A stretch of DNA of 64,000 nucleotides from Streptomyces chumphonensis. GTDB lineage: Bacteria; Actinomycetota; Actinomycetes; Streptomycetales; Streptomycetaceae. Both the position numbers and the translations under genes were made by a program. Positions 10,585 to 23,073 of the stretch are shown piece by piece; positions within the stretch are counted from its first letter, which is position 1, and every line of letters begins with the position of its first letter. Below the pieces are notes generated by a model. The model was not told the DNA's origin. It saw only the letters and a list, made by a program, of their open reading frames with translations, and did not search any database. The stretch is taken from NCBI RefSeq assembly GCF_014779715.1, contig NZ_JACXYU010000001.1, forward strand, positions 186,001-250,000, in the 5' to 3' direction.

Positions 10585-10950
10585 ATGGCAGAGACGCAGA
10601 GCAGCGAGACCCCCGCGCCGCGCGAGAGCGCGGCGGACGGCAAGGCGCAGCGGCAGGCCGCGCGGCTGGCCAAGCACATCACCGCGTTCGCCCGGCGCCA
10701 CGGCGGCAGCGCCGAGGGACAGCTGGCCTACCTCGGGCAGCGGGGCGTGCGGATCGTCCTGGTCGGCGCGGACGGCGGCTGGGGCGACCTGGTGGCCACC
10801 AGCCACGCCGTCGCCCAGCTGGCCGTGGAGCGGGCCGGGATCACCGTCCGGGAGACGTTCGACGGGGAGATGGCCGCCAAGGTCCGCACCGGCCCGTACG
10901 AGTGGAGCCGGATGGCCGGCATGCAGATCGGCGGCCCCGCCAACCCGTGA
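10585..10950 (+). CDS. Conserved hypothetical protein in the heme A locus
   Basis: A 121-residue, apparently cytosolic protein without a signal peptide or membrane segment. The first 45 residues are charged and Ala/Gln-rich. The rest alternates beta and alpha patterns (VRIVLVGADGGWGDLVATSHAV, then ITVRETFDGEMAAKV) and ends in an EWSRMAGMQIGG tail. I do not recognise a named family. Its place between ctaB and the convergent ctaA suggests a link to heme A or oxidase assembly, but that is only positional. It appears to have its own leaderless promoter and ends at a strong shared terminator. Confidence 0.75.
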   Translation: MAETQSSETPAPRESAADGKAQRQAARLAKHITAFARRHGGSAEGQLAYLGQRGVRIVLVGADGGWGDLVATSHAVAQLAVERAGITVRETFDGEMAAKVRTGPYEWSRMAGMQIGGPANP

Positions 10951-10956
10951 GCACCA

Positions 10957-11006
10957 CCGGGGCGCGCCGCACGGCCCGGCCCCGACCGGCGTGCGGCGCG
11001 CCCCGG
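10957..11006. terminator. Bidirectional terminator between convergent genes
   Basis: A perfect 16-bp stem (10957-10972 and 10991-11006) with an 18-nt loop, 7 nt after one stop codon and 15 nt from the ctaA stop. It can serve transcripts from both sides. Confidence 0.75.
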
Positions 11007-11020
11007 AAGGCGATCCCCCG

Positions 11021-12034
11021 CTACGCGCTGGGGACCGGTGCCTCGGGACGGGCGGCGGCACGGCCGACCGCCTCCGGGGGCGCGGACGCGGTCGGCACCG
11101 GGGCCGTGCCGCGCTCGCGCAGGGAGAGCACGACGCGCAGGACGGCGATCCACACCAGGGTCGAGCCGAGCAGGTGCACGGCGACGAGCAGTTCCGGCAC
11201 GTCCGTCAGGTACTGCGCGTAGCCGACCACGATCTGCGAGGCGAGGACGACCGTGAGGTCGCGGGTGCGGGCCCGGGGCCCGTCGGGGGCGTCCACGACA
11301 CGCAGGAACACCCACAGGGCCAGCGTCAGCGCGACGACCAGCCAGGCGGTCGCGGCGTGCACCCGGGTCACGGAGTCCCAGTCCAGCGGGATGCGGGGGA
11401 CGTCGCTGCTGTCGCCGGCGTGCGGACCGGCGCCGGTGACGACGGTGCCGACCGCGATCAGCACCGCCGAGGCCGCCAGCAGCGCCGCCCCGAGCTGCCG
11501 GACGCGGGGGCCGACGAGCGGACGCGGCGGACCGTCGCCCTCCCGGGCCCGGTGCCAGGTGAGCACCGTGACGGTGATCAGTGCGGTGGCCAGCAGGAAG
11601 TGCCCGGCCACGGAGTAGGGGTTCAGCCCGGTGAGCACGGTGACGCCGCCGAGCACCGCGTTGGCCACGACGATGAAGAACTGCGTCCAGGCGAGCCGGG
11701 TGAGGCCCCGGCGGCGCGGCTCGGTGCTCCGGGCGGCGACGATCGCCCAGCCGACGGCCGCGCACAGGACGTACGTCAGCATGCGATTGCCGAACTCGAT
11801 GGCGCCGTGCAGGCCCATCTCCTGGGTGGCGATGAGGCTGTCGCCGGTGCACTTGGGCCAGGTGTCGCAGCCCAGCCCGGAGCCCGTCAGGCGGACGGCG
11901 CCGCCGGTGACGACGATGACGACGCTCATGACCACCGCGGTGAGGGTGGCCCGCTGGAGGGTGCGCTGGGACGGCGTCCAGCGGCTGGCGACGTACGCGA
12001 GGGGGTTACGCGCGGCTTTGAGCATGTTCGGCAC
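11021..12034 (-). CDS. ctaA: Heme A synthase (COX15/CtaA family)
   Basis: This 337-residue membrane protein converts heme O to heme A for cytochrome aa3 oxidase. It has about eight transmembrane helices, a GLGCDTWPKC cysteine pair in the first external loop, and heme-ligand regions HGAIEFGNR, HFLLATAL, HAATAWLVV and HLLGSTLVW. The start is taken as GTG 12034 (MPNMLKAARN). ATG 12025, with a GCGGGG stretch about 8 nt upstream, is equally possible. It lies downstream of pgi but behind a terminator-like structure, so it is probably transcribed separately. Confidence 0.93.
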   Translation of the reverse strand: MPNMLKAARNPLAYVASRWTPSQRTLQRATLTAVVMSVVIVVTGGAVRLTGSGLGCDTWPKCTGDSLIATQEMGLHGAIEFGNRMLTYVLCAAVGWAIVAARSTEPRRRGLTRLAWTQFFIVVANAVLGGVTVLTGLNPYSVAGHFLLATALITVTVLTWHRAREGDGPPRPLVGPRVRQLGAALLAASAVLIAVGTVVTGAGPHAGDSSDVPRIPLDWDSVTRVHAATAWLVVALTLALWVFLRVVDAPDGPRARTRDLTVVLASQIVVGYAQYLTDVPELLVAVHLLGSTLVWIAVLRVVLSLRERGTAPVPTASAPPEAVGRAAARPEAPVPSA

Positions 12035-12077
12035 CCCGCCATGGTAAGCGGGTGCTTGTGCGAGTTTTCACGAGGGT

Positions 12078-12123
12078 CCCGGCCGGGGACACGGGCCGCG
12101 CCCGGCCCGCTCCCCCGGCCGGG
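12078..12123 (-). terminator. Terminator-like structure after pgi
   Basis: An outer 11-bp stem (12078-12088 and 12113-12123) encloses a second small GC hairpin. It sits within 52 nt of the pgi stop and upstream of ctaA in the leftward direction. Confidence 0.55.
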
Positions 12124-12128
12124 TGCGC

Positions 12129-13787
<1,659 letters not shown>

Positions 13788-13880
13788 CTGCGCTGTCAGC
13801 CCATCCTTGTCGTCCGTTCCCCGCCGGAGACGACCCTATCGGGGCCGGATGGACCGATCCGCGCACCGGGAGCGGAACGA

Positions 13881-14216
13881 CTAGATCTCGCCCCGGAGTT
13901 TGGCGAGGGCCTCGGCGAGGATCGCCTCGCCGTCCGCGTCGGACCGGCGTTCGCGCACGTAGGCCAGGTGCGTCTTGTACGGCTCCGTGCGCGGCGGGTC
14001 CGGGGGGTTGTCCTGGTCCGTGCCCGCCGGGAAGCCGCAGCGCGGGCAGTCCCAGGTGTCGGGAACCTGCGCGTCGCTGGCGAAGCTCGGCTTGGTCTCG
14101 TGTCCGTTGGAGCACCAGAAGGAGATGCGCAGGCGCGGCGCGGACTCACCGCGCTCGGCCTCACCCATCGGCCCCGCCCCGACCCTGCTGCCCCGGATCG
14201 CGTTGCCACCTGCCAC
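13881..14216 (-). CDS. rbpA: RNA polymerase-binding protein RbpA
   Basis: This protein of about 111 residues belongs to the actinobacterial RbpA family, which binds the principal sigma factor and core RNA polymerase, stimulates transcription and lowers rifampicin sensitivity. Zinc ligands expected in the family are visible as Cys35, His39, Cys57 and Cys60 (WCSNGHE and DCPRCG). The C-terminal sigma-interacting segment (RSDADGEAILAEALAKLRGEI) is conserved. GTG 14216 is chosen because AGGGAG lies 8 nt upstream and the protein then begins like known RbpA (MAGGNAIRGSR). It may be RbpA itself or the paralogue RbpB. Whole-genome context would be needed to decide. Confidence 0.9.
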   Translation of the reverse strand: MAGGNAIRGSRVGAGPMGEAERGESAPRLRISFWCSNGHETKPSFASDAQVPDTWDCPRCGFPAGTDQDNPPDPPRTEPYKTHLAYVRERRSDADGEAILAEALAKLRGEI

Positions 14217-14389
14217 GGTCGTAACTCCCTGCCTCAAGGTGCTGCGAAGTCGCCCTAGTGTACGTAGGGCCCAACGCGCGTCCCCGTCCGGGAGTTACCC
14301 CGCGAGGTGGAACGCGGTCCTCATGATAGGCAGCAAGGTGGCGTCCCTGTCAGCGGTGCGGCACCGGCCGGGCGGCGCCGGGGACCGCC

Positions 14390-14623
14390 TCAGGAGGACT
14401 TCATCATGATGCCGAGGGCGACGATGATCGCGAACCAGATGATCCCGACCACGATGGTGATGCGGTCCAGGTTGCGCTCGGCCACCGAGGAGCCGCCGAC
14501 GGAGGACTGCATGCCGCCGCCGAACATGTCGGAGAGGCCGCCGCCCTTGCCCTTGTGCATCAGCACCAGCAGCATCAGCAGCGCGCTGAAGACGAGCAGG
14601 GCGATCGACAGACCCAGTTCCAC
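14390..14623 (-). CDS. secG: Preprotein translocase subunit SecG
   Basis: A 77-residue membrane protein with two hydrophobic helices separated by the family loop (MHKGKGGGLSDMFGGG, then GGSSVAERNLDR). SecG joins SecYE to speed Sec-dependent export. GTG 14623 is the likely start. The larger open frame upstream is not coding, as it runs through a terminator hairpin. The gene lies 167 nt downstream of tpiA, the usual actinobacterial neighbourhood. Confidence 0.93.
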   Translation of the reverse strand: MELGLSIALLVFSALLMLLVLMHKGKGGGLSDMFGGGMQSSVGGSSVAERNLDRITIVVGIIWFAIIVALGIMMKSS

Positions 14624-14710
14624 GGTTGGACCAACTCTCGGACTACGGAAAACGGACGGTGGGGGTGGCGCCGCTCCGGCGCCGGGTGCACCGGTGGGTG
14701 CGGGCCCGGG

Positions 14711-14747
14711 GTGCGGGACCGGATCGCAGCGTGATCCGGTCCCGCAC
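14711..14747 (-). terminator. Terminator of pgk-tpiA
   Basis: A perfect 15-bp stem (14711-14725 and 14733-14747) with a 7-nt loop, 44 nt after the tpiA stop in the direction of transcription and before secG. No T-run. Confidence 0.75.
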
Positions 14748-14790
14748 AGCCTACGACGGGAACGCCCCGCGGGCCCAGCCCGGCGGTGGG

Positions 14791-15567
14791 CTACTGGTCG
14801 CGGAAGCGGACGATCTTGACGAACTCGTCCACGTCCAGGGAGGCGCCGCCGATGAGCGCGCCGTCCACGTCCGGCTGGGCCATGATCGCGCCGACGTTGC
14901 CCGACTTGACCGAGCCGCCGTACTGGATGCGGACCTTGTCGGCCAGCTCGGTGTCGTACAGCTCGCCGAGACGTCCCCGGATCGCGTGGCAGACCTCCTG
15001 CGCGTCCTCCGGCGTGGCGACCTCCCCGGTACCGATGGCCCACACCGGCTCGTAGGCGATGACGAGGGTCTCCGCGTCGGCGGCGGGGACGTCGGCGAGG
15101 GCGCCGTCGAGCTGCGCGAGGGTGTGCGCGACGTGGTTGCCCGCCTTGCGGACGTCCAGGCCCTCACCGACGCACAGGATCGGGGTCAGGCCGTGCTTGA
15201 AGGCCGCCTTGACCTTCGCGTTGCACAGGGCGTCGTCCTCGTGGTGGTACTGCCGCCGCTCGGAGTGGCCGACGACGGCGTAGCTGCACTTCAGCTTGGC
15301 CAGCATCGGGCCGCCGACCTCGCCGGTGTAGGCGCCGGAGTCGTGCGCGGAGATGTCCTGGGCGCCGTAGGTGATCTTCAGCTTGTCGCCGTCGACCAGG
15401 GTCTGCACGGAGCGCAGGTCGGTGAAGGGCGGCAGGACGGCGACGTCGACGCCGTCGTAGTCCTGGTCCGAGAGGGCGAAGGCGAGCTTCTGGACGTGCG
15501 CGATGGCCTCAAGGTGGTTGAGGTTCATCTTCCAGTTGCCCGCCATGATGGGCGTGCGGGAACTCAT
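14791..15567 (-). CDS. tpiA: Triosephosphate isomerase
   Basis: This 258-residue TIM-barrel enzyme interconverts dihydroxyacetone phosphate and glyceraldehyde 3-phosphate. The electrophile His101 lies in GHSERR, the catalytic base Glu173 in [11 protein letters not shown], and the N-terminal GNWKMN motif carries Lys13. It starts 6 nt after the pgk stop, and its ribosome-binding site (CTGGAGGA) overlaps that stop codon, so pgk and tpiA form a coupled pair. Confidence 0.97.
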   Translation of the reverse strand: MSSRTPIMAGNWKMNLNHLEAIAHVQKLAFALSDQDYDGVDVAVLPPFTDLRSVQTLVDGDKLKITYGAQDISAHDSGAYTGEVGGPMLAKLKCSYAVVGHSERRQYHHEDDALCNAKVKAAFKHGLTPILCVGEGLDVRKAGNHVAHTLAQLDGALADVPAADAETLVIAYEPVWAIGTGEVATPEDAQEVCHAIRGRLGELYDTELADKVRIQYGGSVKSGNVGAIMAQPDVDGALIGGASLDVDEFVKIVRFRDQ

Positions 15568-15573
15568 GGTGGT

Positions 15574-16797
15574 TCAGTCCTCCAGTGCGGCGAGGCCGGG
15601 GAGCGTCTTGCCCTCGAGGTATTCGAGGCTGGCGCCGCCACCGGTCGAGATGTGGCCGAAGGCGTCGTCGGCGAAGCCGAGCGTGCGCACGGCGGCGGCG
15701 CTGTCACCGCCGCCGACGACCGTGAAGGCCGGGCTGTCGGTGAGCGCCTGGGCGACGGCCCGGGTGCCTCCGGCGAAGTCCGGGTGCTCGAAGACGCCCA
15801 TGGGCCCGTTCCAGAACACGGTCGCGGCGTCGGCGAGCTTCGCCGCGTACAGCTTCTGCGACTCGGGGCCGATGTCCAGCCCCATCCGCTGCGCGGGGAT
15901 GGCGTCGGCGGCGACCGTGACCGGGTGCGCGGGGGCCTTCGTCGCCAGGTCGGGGAAGGCGTCGGCGGCCACGACGTCCACGGGGAGGACGAACTCCACC
16001 CCGCGCTCCTTCGCCCGCTCCAGATAGCCGCGCACGGCCGGGATCTGGTCCTCCTGGAGCAGCGAGTCGCCCACGTCGTGGCCCTGCGCCCTGAGGAAGG
16101 TGTAGGCCATGCCGCCGCCGATCAGGATGCGGTCGGCCTTCTCCAGCAGCTGTTCGATGACGGCGAGCTTGTCGGAGACCTTCGCGCCGCCGAGGACGAC
16201 CGCGTAGGGCCGCTTGACGTCGTCGGTGAGCTGCTTCAGCACACCGACCTCGGTGGCGACCAGCCCGCCGGCGGCGTGCGGCAGCCGTCGGGGCAGGTCG
16301 TAGACGGAGGCGTGCTTGCGGTGCACGGCACCGAAGCCGTCGCCCACGTAGGCGTCGGCCAGGGCGGCCAGCTCGTCGGCGAACGCGGCGCGCTCGGCGT
16401 CGTCCTTGCTCGTCTCGCCGGGGTTGAAGCGGAGGTTCTCCAGCAGCGTGACCTCGCCGTCGCCCAGAGCGGCGACGGTGGCCTTCGCGCTGTCCCCCAC
16501 GGTGTCGGCGGCGAACGTCACCGCTCCCCCGCCGGTGCCGGCCAGCAGCTCGCCCAGCCGCCGCGCGACGGGGGCGAGGGAGAAGCGCGCCTCGGGCGCC
16601 CCCTTCGGACGGCCCAGGTGCGAGGCGACGACCACCCGCGCACCGGCGTCGGCGAGCTTCAGGATCGTCGGCACGGCGGCGCGGATGCGGCCGTCGTCGG
16701 TGATGGTGTCCCCCGCGAGCGGGACGTTGAGGTCGGCGCGGACGAAGACCCGCTTCCCGGCGACCCCTTCGGTGACGAGTTCGTCGATCGTCTTCAT
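15574..16797 (-). CDS. pgk: Phosphoglycerate kinase
   Basis: This 407-residue monomeric kinase makes ATP from 1,3-bisphosphoglycerate. The N-terminal signature [12 protein letters not shown], the hinge GGAKVSDKL region and the C-terminal nucleotide site ([25 protein letters not shown]) are intact. The strong hairpin between gap and pgk implies that pgk-tpiA has its own promoter or depends on read-through from gap. The gap, pgk, tpiA order is the common actinobacterial arrangement. Confidence 0.97.
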   Translation of the reverse strand: MKTIDELVTEGVAGKRVFVRADLNVPLAGDTITDDGRIRAAVPTILKLADAGARVVVASHLGRPKGAPEARFSLAPVARRLGELLAGTGGGAVTFAADTVGDSAKATVAALGDGEVTLLENLRFNPGETSKDDAERAAFADELAALADAYVGDGFGAVHRKHASVYDLPRRLPHAAGGLVATEVGVLKQLTDDVKRPYAVVLGGAKVSDKLAVIEQLLEKADRILIGGGMAYTFLRAQGHDVGDSLLQEDQIPAVRGYLERAKERGVEFVLPVDVVAADAFPDLATKAPAHPVTVAADAIPAQRMGLDIGPESQKLYAAKLADAATVFWNGPMGVFEHPDFAGGTRAVAQALTDSPAFTVVGGGDSAAAVRTLGFADDAFGHISTGGGASLEYLEGKTLPGLAALED

Positions 16798-16835
16798 ACG
16801 GTGATGTGGCTCCTTGGAGTTCGGCCCTGCGACAT

Positions 16836-16883
16836 GGAACGAGGCCCGTGCGGCGCGCCGGTGCGCCGCACGGGCCTCGTTCC
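16836..16883 (-). terminator. Strong hairpin between gap and pgk
   Basis: A perfect 21-bp stem (16836-16856 and 16863-16883) with a 6-nt loop, 39 nt after the gap stop. This is the most stable simple hairpin seen in a same-strand gap of this window. Confidence 0.8.
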
Positions 16884-16921
16884 GGTCACTACTTCTCGGT
16901 GCCTGAAGGACCGCGGCGGTC

Positions 16922-18004
<1,083 letters not shown>

Positions 18005-18108
18005 CTACCGCGCCGATGTGGCCCCGGTGACATCGACCGGCCCCGCACCGTGGCGATCCGGCCCTCGCCGGGCCCCGCCGGGGCGGTGACCCGTACGACC
18101 GGCCGGCG

Positions 18109-19086
18109 TCAGCCGACCATCTCCTCGGTCAGCGTGGATTCCGTGCCCGGCAGTCCGAGATCCGAGGCGCGCTTGTCGGCCATCGCGAGCAGCCGCCGGA
18201 TGCGCCCGGCCACGGCGTCCTTCGTCAGCGGCGGGTCGGCGAGGGCGCCCAGCTCCTCCAGCGACGCCTGCTTGTGCTCCATCCGCAGCCGCCCGGCGGC
18301 GGCCAGGTGCTCGGGCACCTCCTCCCCGAGGATCTCCAGAGCCCGCTGCACCCGCGCGCCGGCCGCCACGGCCGCGCGCGCCGAACGCCGCAGGTTGGCG
18401 TCGTCGAAGTTGGCCAGCCGGTTCGCGGTGGCGCGGACCTCCCGGCGCATCCGGCGCTCCTCCCACGCCAGCACGGACTCGTGCGCGCCGAGCCGGGTGA
18501 GCAGCGCCCCGATGGCGTCGCCGTCGCGGACGACGACACGGTCCACGCCCCGCACCTCGCGGGCCTTCGCGCCGATCTGCAGCCGGCGCGCCGCGCCGAC
18601 GAGCGCGAGCGCGGCCTCCGGGCCCGGGCAGGTGACCTCCAGCGAGGACGAGCGGCCCGGCTCCGTCAGCGAGCCGTGGGCGAGGAACGCACCGCGCCAG
18701 GCGGCCTCCGCGTCGCACGTGGCGCCGGAGACGACCTGCGGCGGCAGTCCGCGGATGGGGCGGCCCCGGCCGTCGACGAGGCCGGTCTGCCGCGCGAGCT
18801 GGTCACCGCCCGCGACCACCCGGACGACGTAGCGGCTGCCGCGCCGAAGCCCACCGGGAGCCATCACCACCAGGTCGGACTTGTGTCCGAAAATCTCCTC
18901 GATGTCTCTGCGCAACCGCCGCGCGGCGATGGCGGTGTCCAGCTCGGCCTCGATGACGATGCGCCCGCTGACCAGGTGCAGCCCGCCCGCGAAACGCAGC
19001 ATGGAGGAGACCTCCGACTTGCGGCAGCAGGTCCGGGTCACGTGGAGCCGGGAGATCTCATCCTTCACCGCTGCCGTCATCGCCAT
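18109..19086 (-). CDS. whiA: Sporulation/cell division regulator WhiA
   Basis: This 325-residue DNA-binding protein is required with WhiB for sporulation septation in Streptomyces, activating ftsZ and related genes. The N-terminal two thirds match a degenerate LAGLIDADG homing-endonuclease fold without endonuclease activity in the family. The C-terminal part has the helix-turn-helix ([24 protein letters not shown]). The start [10 protein letters not shown] matches known WhiA and overlaps the yvcK stop by 10 nt. It is the last gene of uvrC-rapZ-yvcK-whiA, a widely conserved order. Known whiA autoregulatory promoters would lie inside upstream genes; I did not detect one. Confidence 0.95.
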   Translation of the reverse strand: MAMTAAVKDEISRLHVTRTCCRKSEVSSMLRFAGGLHLVSGRIVIEAELDTAIAARRLRRDIEEIFGHKSDLVVMAPGGLRRGSRYVVRVVAGGDQLARQTGLVDGRGRPIRGLPPQVVSGATCDAEAAWRGAFLAHGSLTEPGRSSSLEVTCPGPEAALALVGAARRLQIGAKAREVRGVDRVVVRDGDAIGALLTRLGAHESVLAWEERRMRREVRATANRLANFDDANLRRSARAAVAAGARVQRALEILGEEVPEHLAAAGRLRMEHKQASLEELGALADPPLTKDAVAGRIRRLLAMADKRASDLGLPGTESTLTEEMVG

Positions 19087-20099
19087 GGGCCGATCCTTCC
19101 GTGCATCCGAAAAATACGGTCGTACGCCGCGGCCAGCCGTACCGGGTCGTGGCGGGCGTCGCTGTCCTGCGCGGCCACCGCCGCCAGCTCCACCGTGCCG
19201 CCCAGCCGCTCGGCGGCCTCGCGCAGACTCTGCTGGTCGGGGACTGCATCCTGGTCCGCCAGCACGACGTCGAAAGCGAGTTTAGGGGCGTGTCGGGCCA
19301 AAACCTCCAAATGACGCTGCGGGGAAAAGCCTGCGGTCTCCCCGGGCTGGGGTGCCAGGTTCAGCGACAGGACGCGCCGCGCCCGGGTCTCGGAGAGGGC
19401 CTGGAGCAGCTCGGGCACGAGGAGGTGGGGGATCACCGAGGAGAACCAGGAACCGGGGCCGACGACGACCCAGTCGGCGTCCAGGACGGCCTCCACGGCC
19501 TCCGGGACGGCCGGCGGGTCGGCCGGGACGAGCCGCACCTCCCGCACCTCGCCGGGGGTGAGCGCGACGGTGGCCTGGCCCACGACGGTGCTCGTCTCGT
19601 CGGGACGGTGCGGATCGTGCCCGCGCACCTGCGCCTGGAGCCGGAGCGGCACGGCCGACATGGGCAGGACGCGGCCGTGCGCGCCCAGCAGCTTGCCGAC
19701 GAGGTCGAGCGCGGCCACGTGATCGCCCAGCTGCTCCCACAGCGCGACGATCAGCAGGTTGCCCACGGCGTGTCCGTTCAGGTCGCCGCAGCCCGCGAAG
19801 CGGTGCTGGACGACGCGCGCCCACGTCCGGCCCCACTCGTCGTCCCCGCACAGCGCGGCGAGCGCCTTGCGCAGGTCGCCCGGGGGAAGGACGTCCAGCT
19901 CGGAGCGGAGCCGGCCGCTGGAACCGCCGTCGTCCGCCACGGTGACGACGGCGGTGAGGTCACCGGTGATCCGCCGCAGCGCGGTCAGCGAGGCGGACAG
20001 CCCCATGCCGCCGCCGAGCGCGACGACCTTGGGCTGCCGCTTGCCGGAAAGGAGCCCGCGCCTGCGCAGCCGCAGCGAACGGCCGGTGACCGCGCTCAT
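19077..20099 (-). CDS. yvcK: YvcK/CofD-like uridine diphosphate-sugar-binding protein
   Basis: This 340-residue protein is of the YvcK (gluconeogenesis factor, CofD-like) family, which binds UDP-sugars and affects cell shape and carbon flux in other bacteria. [10 protein letters not shown] near residue 25, [23 protein letters not shown] and GPGSWFSS are the family nucleotide/sugar-binding loops. ATG 20099 overlaps the rapZ TGA (ATGA). The same frame stays open upstream inside rapZ but is a shadow there. It is coupled to rapZ and whiA. Confidence 0.93.
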   Translation of the reverse strand: MSAVTGRSLRLRRRGLLSGKRQPKVVALGGGMGLSASLTALRRITGDLTAVVTVADDGGSSGRLRSELDVLPPGDLRKALAALCGDDEWGRTWARVVQHRFAGCGDLNGHAVGNLLIVALWEQLGDHVAALDLVGKLLGAHGRVLPMSAVPLRLQAQVRGHDPHRPDETSTVVGQATVALTPGEVREVRLVPADPPAVPEAVEAVLDADWVVVGPGSWFSSVIPHLLVPELLQALSETRARRVLSLNLAPQPGETAGFSPQRHLEVLARHAPKLAFDVVLADQDAVPDQQSLREAAERLGGTVELAAVAAQDSDARHDPVRLAAAYDRIFRMHGRIGPWR

Positions 20100-21040
20100 T
20101 CCCGTCCCATGTCCCGGTGTACGACGACCGTCTCCACCCCTTCGGCGGACAGCCGCCGCCCCAGGCGCTCGCTCACCGCGACGCTGCGGTGCTTGCCGCC
20201 GGTGCAGCCGATGGCGATCGTGACGTAGCGCTTGCCCTCCCGGCGGTACCCGGTGGCGATGAGCTGGAGCAGCTCCGCGTAGCGGTCCAGGAACTCCTTG
20301 GCACCGGGCTGGTCGAAGACGTAGTCGGCGACCTCGGGGCTGGTGCCGGTGAAGGGCCGCAGCTCGGGCACCCAGTGCGGGTTGGGCAGGAAGCGGCAGT
20401 CGGCGACCAGGTCGGCGTCGACCGGCAGGCCGTACTTGTAGCCGAACGACATCACCGTGGCCCGCAGCTCGGGCTCCTCCTCCCCGGCGAACCGGGCGTC
20501 CATCTTGGCGCGCAGCTCGTGCACGTTGAGCCCGGAGGTGTCGATGACCAGGTCGGCGTCGCCGCGCAGCTCGCGCAGGAGGTCCCGCTCGGCCTCGATG
20601 CCGTCGACGATCCGGCCGTCCCCCTGGAGCGGGTGCGGGCGTCGCACGGACTCGAAGCGGCGCACCAGCGCGTCGTCGGACGCCTCCAGGAAGACGGTGC
20701 GGCGGGTGACGTGCTTGGCCTCCAGGGTGGCCAGCGACTCCTTGAGCGCGTCGAAGAAACGCCGACCGCGGACGTCGACGACGACCGCGATGCGGGCGAC
20801 GTTGCCCTGGGAACGGGCGCCGAGGTCGACCATGGTGGGGATCAGTGCGGGCGGCAGGTTGTCCACGACGAACCAGCCCAGGTCCTCCAGGCACTTCGCG
20901 GCCGTGCTGCGGCCGGCCCCGGACATGCCGGAGATGATGACCAGTTCGGGGACGGTCAGGTCCTCCGCGCCGTTGCCCTCGGCCGGCGTGCCCGCGTTCA
21001 CGTGTGCTCCCGTGTCGTTCTCTGTGCGCTGCTGGTCCAT
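20096..21040 (-). CDS. rapZ: RNase adapter protein RapZ (P-loop nucleotide-binding)
   Basis: A 314-residue protein of the RapZ/YvcJ family. The N-terminal P-loop GMSGAGRS (residues 38-45) has Arg where most P-loop proteins have Lys, as in other actinobacterial members. WFVVDNLPP follows. The C-terminal domain ends with the conserved CTGGKHRSV motif. In E. coli RapZ guides RNase E to a small RNA controlling glucosamine-6-phosphate synthase; the actinobacterial role is unsettled. ATG 21040 is preferred because GGGGGAGAG precedes it directly. ATG 21091 or 21094, overlapping uvrC, lack a ribosome-binding site. Confidence 0.9.
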   Translation of the reverse strand: MDQQRTENDTGAHVNAGTPAEGNGAEDLTVPELVIISGMSGAGRSTAAKCLEDLGWFVVDNLPPALIPTMVDLGARSQGNVARIAVVVDVRGRRFFDALKESLATLEAKHVTRRTVFLEASDDALVRRFESVRRPHPLQGDGRIVDGIEAERDLLRELRGDADLVIDTSGLNVHELRAKMDARFAGEEEPELRATVMSFGYKYGLPVDADLVADCRFLPNPHWVPELRPFTGTSPEVADYVFDQPGAKEFLDRYAELLQLIATGYRREGKRYVTIAIGCTGGKHRSVAVSERLGRRLSAEGVETVVVHRDMGRE

Positions 21041-21080
21041 GATCTCTCCCCCGGTCTCGGTGCTGCGGGCGGGTGCGCCC

Positions 21081-23066
21081 TCACCGTTCATCATCGTCGA
21101 TGATTTCGCCCGTGGTGGTGTTGACGGCGGGAACGGGCCGTGACGAGCCGGCGAGCGCGGCGGCCACGGTCTCGGCGGTCTTGCGGCCTATCCCGGGGAC
21201 CTCGCAGATCTGTTCGACGGTGGCGGCGCGCAGCTTCCTGACCGACCCGAAGTGCTTCACCAGCGCCTGTTTGCGGGCCTCGCCCAGGCCCGGCACGGCG
21301 TCCAGCGGCCCCTCCTTCAGCGCCTTGGAGCGCTTGCCGCGCTGGTAGCGGATGGCGAAGCGGTGCGCCTCGTCACGCACCCGCTGCAGCAGGTAGAGCC
21401 CCTCGCTGCTGCGCGGCAGCACCACCGGGTCGTCGTCGCCCGGCACCCACACCTCCTCCAGCCGCTTGGCCAGCCCGCAGACGGCGACGTCGTCGATGCC
21501 CAGCTCGTCCAGGGCCCGGCGGGCGGCGGCGACCTGCGGCTGACCGCCGTCCACGACGACGAGCTGCGGCGGGTAGGCGAACCGCTTCGGCCGCCCGTCG
21601 ACACCGCGCGAACCCGTCTCCGGCGGCTCGTCGTCCTCCTCCGGGACCGCCCACTCGCCCGTCTCCCGGCGCTCGGCGAGATAGCGGCGGAAGCGGCGGC
21701 CGACGACCTCGTGCATGGCGCGGACGTCGTCCTGCCCGGCGAAGGACTTGATCTGGAAGCGGCGGTACTCGCTCTTGCGGGCCAGCCCGTCCTCGAAGAC
21801 GACCATGGAGGCCACGACGTCGTCGCCCTGGAAGTGCGAGACGTCGAAGCACTCGATGCGCAGGGGGGCCGACGCCAGGTCCAGCGCCTCGGCGATCTCC
21901 TCCAGGGCGCGGGAGCGGGTGGTGAGGTCGGAGGCCCGCTTCGTCTTGTGCAGGGCCAGGGACTGCTGCGCGTTGCGCTCGACCGTCTCCATCAGGGCGC
22001 GCTTGTCGCCGCGCCGGGGGACGCGGAGGCTGACGCGCGCGCCCCGGCGGCCGGTCAGCCACTCGGCGACGGGCTCGACCGGCTCCGGCAGCGCCGGGAC
22101 GAGCACCTCCCGGGGCACGGCCTCTCCCCGCTCCTCGCCGTAGAGCTGCTGGAGGGCGTGCTCGACGAGGTCGGCGCTGCTGAGCGCCTCCACCTTGTCG
22201 GTCACCCAGCCGCGCTGGCCGCGCACCCGCCCGCCGCGCACGTGGAAGATCTGCACGGCGGCCTCCAGCTCGTCCTCGGCCAGGGCGATCAGGTCGGCGT
22301 CGGTGGCGTCGGTGAGGACGACGGCCTGCTTCTCCATGGCCCGCCGCAGGGCCCCGATGTCGTCCCGCAGCCGCCCGGCCCGCTCGTACTCCATCTCCTC
22401 GGCGGCCTCGTGCATCCGCTGCTCCAGGCGCCGCAGGTAGGTGCCGGTGCGGCCGGCCACGAAGTCGCAGAAGTCCTCGGCGAGGTCGCGGTGGTCCTCG
22501 GCGCTGATCCGGCCCACGCAGGGCGCCGCGCACTTGCCGATGTACCCCAGCAGACACGGCCGTCCGATCTGCGCGGAGCGCTTGAAGACGCCGGCGCTGC
22601 ACGTGCGCACGGGGAAGACGCGCAGCAGCAGGTCCACCGTCTCGCGGATGGCCCAGGCGTGCCCGTAGGGGCCGAAGTAGCGCACGCCCTTCTTCTTGGC
22701 GCCGCGCATGACCTGGACGCGGGGGAACTCCTCGTTCATCGTCACCGCGAGGAACGGATAGCTCTTGTCGTCGCGGTACTTGACGTTGAAGCGGGGGTCG
22801 AACTCCTTGATCCAGGTGTACTCCAGCTGGAGCGCCTCGACCTCGGTGCCGACCACCGTCCACTCCACGGAGGCCGCCGTCGTCACCATCGTGGCGGTGC
22901 GCGGGTGCAGGTTCGCCACGTCCTGGAAGTACGACGAGAGCCGCTGCCGCAGGCTCTTGGCCTTCCCGACGTAGATCACCCTGCGGTGCTCGTCACGGAA
23001 GCGGTAGACGCCCGGGGACTCGGGGATCTGCCCGGGCGACGGCCGGTAGCTGGACGGATCTGCCAT
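21081..23066 (-). CDS. uvrC: Excinuclease ABC subunit C
   Basis: This 661-residue nuclease makes both incisions in nucleotide excision repair. It has an N-terminal GIY-YIG domain (about residues 16-95, GVYRF and [10 protein letters not shown]), a UvrB-binding UVR region ([17 protein letters not shown]), an RNase H-like C-terminal nuclease ([32 protein letters not shown]) and a terminal helix-hairpin-helix pair. ATG 23066 is chosen because the in-frame GTG at 23075 lies within a TAGGGT -10 element. That element lies 7 nt upstream and suggests leaderless transcription from a damage-type promoter. It is the first gene of uvrC-rapZ-yvcK-whiA. Confidence 0.96.
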   Translation of the reverse strand: MADPSSYRPSPGQIPESPGVYRFRDEHRRVIYVGKAKSLRQRLSSYFQDVANLHPRTATMVTTAASVEWTVVGTEVEALQLEYTWIKEFDPRFNVKYRDDKSYPFLAVTMNEEFPRVQVMRGAKKKGVRYFGPYGHAWAIRETVDLLLRVFPVRTCSAGVFKRSAQIGRPCLLGYIGKCAAPCVGRISAEDHRDLAEDFCDFVAGRTGTYLRRLEQRMHEAAEEMEYERAGRLRDDIGALRRAMEKQAVVLTDATDADLIALAEDELEAAVQIFHVRGGRVRGQRGWVTDKVEALSSADLVEHALQQLYGEERGEAVPREVLVPALPEPVEPVAEWLTGRRGARVSLRVPRRGDKRALMETVERNAQQSLALHKTKRASDLTTRSRALEEIAEALDLASAPLRIECFDVSHFQGDDVVASMVVFEDGLARKSEYRRFQIKSFAGQDDVRAMHEVVGRRFRRYLAERRETGEWAVPEEDDEPPETGSRGVDGRPKRFAYPPQLVVVDGGQPQVAAARRALDELGIDDVAVCGLAKRLEEVWVPGDDDPVVLPRSSEGLYLLQRVRDEAHRFAIRYQRGKRSKALKEGPLDAVPGLGEARKQALVKHFGSVRKLRAATVEQICEVPGIGRKTAETVAAALAGSSRPVPAVNTTTGEIIDDDER

Positions 23067-23073
23067 GCCGTCC

